From positions 1 to 64,000 of the forward strand of contig DASTPP010000379.1 in the NCBI GenBank assembly GCA_035762175.1: a DNA stretch of 64,000 bases, read 5' to 3'. The notes below the pieces were generated by a model that did not search any database, had not been told where the DNA came from, and worked only from the letters and a program-made list of their open reading frames with translations. Shown here in pieces: positions 62,402 through 64,000 of the stretch. Numbering within the stretch: position 1 is the stretch's first letter; every line of letters starts with the position of its first letter. The stretch is from DASTPP01 sp035762175 (GTDB lineage Bacteria; Myxococcota_A; Polyangia; Polyangiales; Polyangiaceae). Both the position numbers and the translations under genes were made by a program.

Positions 62402-63784
62402 ATGAGAGCGCTGAAAACGACGTGGCGGGCCCGGGCGACGGTGTCGCTCGCGCCCCTGGCCTTGGCGGCGGGCTGCGAGCGGCTGCGCCCCTCTTCGGGC
62501 GGCGGCGGCGTGCCCGACGCGGTGGTGACGACGGCGCCGGCCGAGGCGGGCGCCCCTTCGGGCTCGGCGGCCCAGGCCGGCTCGGCGGCTCCGGCGGGCG
62601 CGGCGGCGGGCGCGGCGAAGAAGCCGCTCAACGTGCTGGTCATCAGCATCGACAGCCTGCGCGCGGACATGCCCTGGGTGGGCTACCCCCGGGGCATCGC
62701 GCCGCGGCTGACCGAGTTCGCGAAGAAGGCCACGGTCTACACCAACGCGTACTCGATCTCGTCGTTCACCTCGAAGAGCCTGGGCGGCTTTCTCGGCGGG
62801 CGCTACCCGTCCGAGCTCGAGCGGACGGCGCCCTTTTTCACGCGGTATTTGCCGCAGAACAAGATGTTCCCCGAGGCCTTGCAGGAGCAGGGCGTGCACA
62901 CGCTCACGGCCCACGCCCACGCCTACCTGGCCAAGAACACGGGCGGCTTCGAGCAGGGCTTCGAAGACTATCGGCTCGTGCCGGGCATCACCTTCGACTA
63001 CAACAAAGACCCCTACGTCACCAGCCAGAAGCTGACGCCGCTCGCCATCGAGATGCTGAGCGACGCGAAGAACACGACGGGGCGCTTCTTCGCGTGGTTC
63101 CACTACATGGACCCGCACGACGTCTACCACGGCCACGAAGACGGCCCGCACTGGGGCAAGAAGCCGCGCGACCTCTACGACGAAGAGGTCTACTACACCG
63201 ACCAGTGGGTCGGCCGGCTGCTCGACTTCGTCGAGAAGCAGCCCTGGGGCCCCGAGACCGCGATCGTGGTGACGGCCGACCACGGCGAGGCCTTCGGCGA
63301 GCACGGCCTCTCCCGCCACGCCTTCGAGCTCTACGAGGTGCTCGTGCACGTGCCGCTGATGATCTACGTGCCGGGGCGCCCGGCGCGGGTCGTCGAGGCG
63401 CCGCGCAGCCACGTCGACCTCATCCCCACGATGTTCGATCTGCTGGGCGCCAAGCCCAACCCCGAGCTGCGGGGCAAGTCGTTCGTGGGCGAGCTCTACG
63501 GGGGCGAGGCCGAGCCGCGCGACGTGGTCTGCGACCTGCCCGAAGACTCGTACAACGAGCGGCGCCGCACCCTCTTGCACGACCGCTGGAAGATCATCGC
63601 CTTCGCCAACGACGCGCGCTACGAACTCTACAACCTCGCCGAAGACCCCGACGAGAAGACGAACCTCTTCAAGAAGGCGCCCGAGAAGGCGCGCGAGATG
63701 GTCGAGCGCTACAAGGAGGCGAGCAAGGCCATCATCGAGGCGCCCATCAAGGGCGGCGTCAAGAAGCATAAAGACGACGGGTGA
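62402..63784 (+). CDS. sulfatase-fold lipoprotein without FGly motif
   Basis: 460 residues. The signal ends LALAAGC. An Ala/Gly/Ser linker leads to an alkaline-phosphatase/sulfatase-fold domain: NVLVISIDSLRADMP (metal Asp), FAWFHYMDPHD, TADHGEAFGEHGLSRHAFEL (metal Asp-His and His). The nucleophile region reads SISSFTSKSLGGFLGGRYP; the CxPxR or SxPxR needed for formylglycine is absent, so Thr or Ser is the likely nucleophile, as in phosphohydrolases and phosphotransferases of the fold. Sulfatase activity is therefore doubtful. It lies 70 bases past the TolB-like gene and may share its operon. Confidence 0.85.
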   Translation: MRALKTTWRARATVSLAPLALAAGCERLRPSSGGGGVPDAVVTTAPAEAGAPSGSAAQAGSAAPAGAAAGAAKKPLNVLVISIDSLRADMPWVGYPRGIAPRLTEFAKKATVYTNAYSISSFTSKSLGGFLGGRYPSELERTAPFFTRYLPQNKMFPEALQEQGVHTLTAHAHAYLAKNTGGFEQGFEDYRLVPGITFDYNKDPYVTSQKLTPLAIEMLSDAKNTTGRFFAWFHYMDPHDVYHGHEDGPHWGKKPRDLYDEEVYYTDQWVGRLLDFVEKQPWGPETAIVVTADHGEAFGEHGLSRHAFELYEVLVHVPLMIYVPGRPARVVEAPRSHVDLIPTMFDLLGAKPNPELRGKSFVGELYGGEAEPRDVVCDLPEDSYNERRRTLLHDRWKIIAFANDARYELYNLAEDPDEKTNLFKKAPEKAREMVERYKEASKAIIEAPIKGGVKKHKDDG

Positions 63785-63789
63785 GCGGC

Positions 63790-63809
63790 CCCCGGACTGA
63801 AGTCCGGGG
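63790..63809 (+). terminator. hairpin after the sulfatase-fold gene
   Basis: CCCCGGACT-GA-AGTCCGGGG is a near-perfect nine-base stem directly after the stop (TGA at 63782-63784). A T-tract is absent. It may end the operon. The remaining bases up to 64000 hold GC-rich palindromic DNA and no gene that I can support. Confidence 0.5.
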
Positions 63810-64000
63810 CAGGGCGTCACCAAGGCGTGCCCCGCGGAAGCGGGCCGGTTCGGCGTGCAAAGTCCGGCCCTCGCTGGGGCCGGACTCCCGCGGGCTCTGC
63901 CCCTCCCCGGCGAGCGAGCGAAGCCGCGCTCGGCCGGCAAGTCGGCGAAGCCGCTCGCGGCGAGGGAGCCTGGCCCCGAAGGAGGCCGGGCTTTGAGCTC

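Overview
The window is a very GC-rich bacterial chromosome segment, apart from one lower-GC stretch. It looks like a member of the Myxococcota, most likely the Polyangia. The signs are G/C-ending codons, many lipoproteins with long Gly/Ala/Ser-rich linkers after the lipobox, a serine protease with a MYXO-CTERM-like tail, an NtrC-type two-component pair, and many dispersed repeats. No gene here fixes the genus.

Layout. 1-9.4 kb: the 3' end of a gene, a small hypothetical, an EamA transporter, a very large membrane-anchored alpha-2-macroglobulin and small membrane or Cys-rich proteins. 9.7-18.8 kb: a POT/MFS transporter, an S41 peptidase, two linked hypotheticals, a lipoprotein and a histidine kinase/NtrC operon. 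18.9-25.6 kb: a GH12-like lipoprotein with a freshly duplicated domain, a YajG-like lipoprotein, a long inverted-repeat element, two gene fragments, a LysR regulator with its own dyad and a TPR lipoprotein. 25.8-30.6 kb: a Vgb-like beta-propeller lipoprotein, an OmpR/kinase pair, a fatty-acid hydroxylase and a small secreted peptide.

31-37 kb: a six-hairpin-glycosidase lipoprotein and an unknown protein lie between two arrays of ~42-bp palindromic units. The arrays share about 240 bp in direct orientation 5.01 kb apart. The second is followed by three 34-36 bp direct repeats and a good sigma-70-like promoter before another unknown gene. 38.1-41.4 kb: a lower-GC island abuts a frameshifted host gene. 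It carries two divergent genes, an AbiTii-like protein and an ORC/CDC6-like P-loop ATPase. This is the best candidate for an undescribed (defence-type) system.

41.8-64 kb: a CAP lipoprotein, a VOC protein, a GST, a probable heterodimeric ABC exporter, an rpoH-type sigma factor coupled to rsmI, a YkgJ-type protein, a FadL-like porin, a polysaccharide deacetylase, a hydrolase/MatB-like ligase operon, tRNA-Ala(CGC), the MYXO-CTERM protease, a Pal-TolA/TonB-TolB-like operon without TolQR, and a sulfatase-fold lipoprotein.

All calls come from reading translations and motifs by eye. No database search, structure prediction or GC calculation was run, and start codons are choices argued in each entry.
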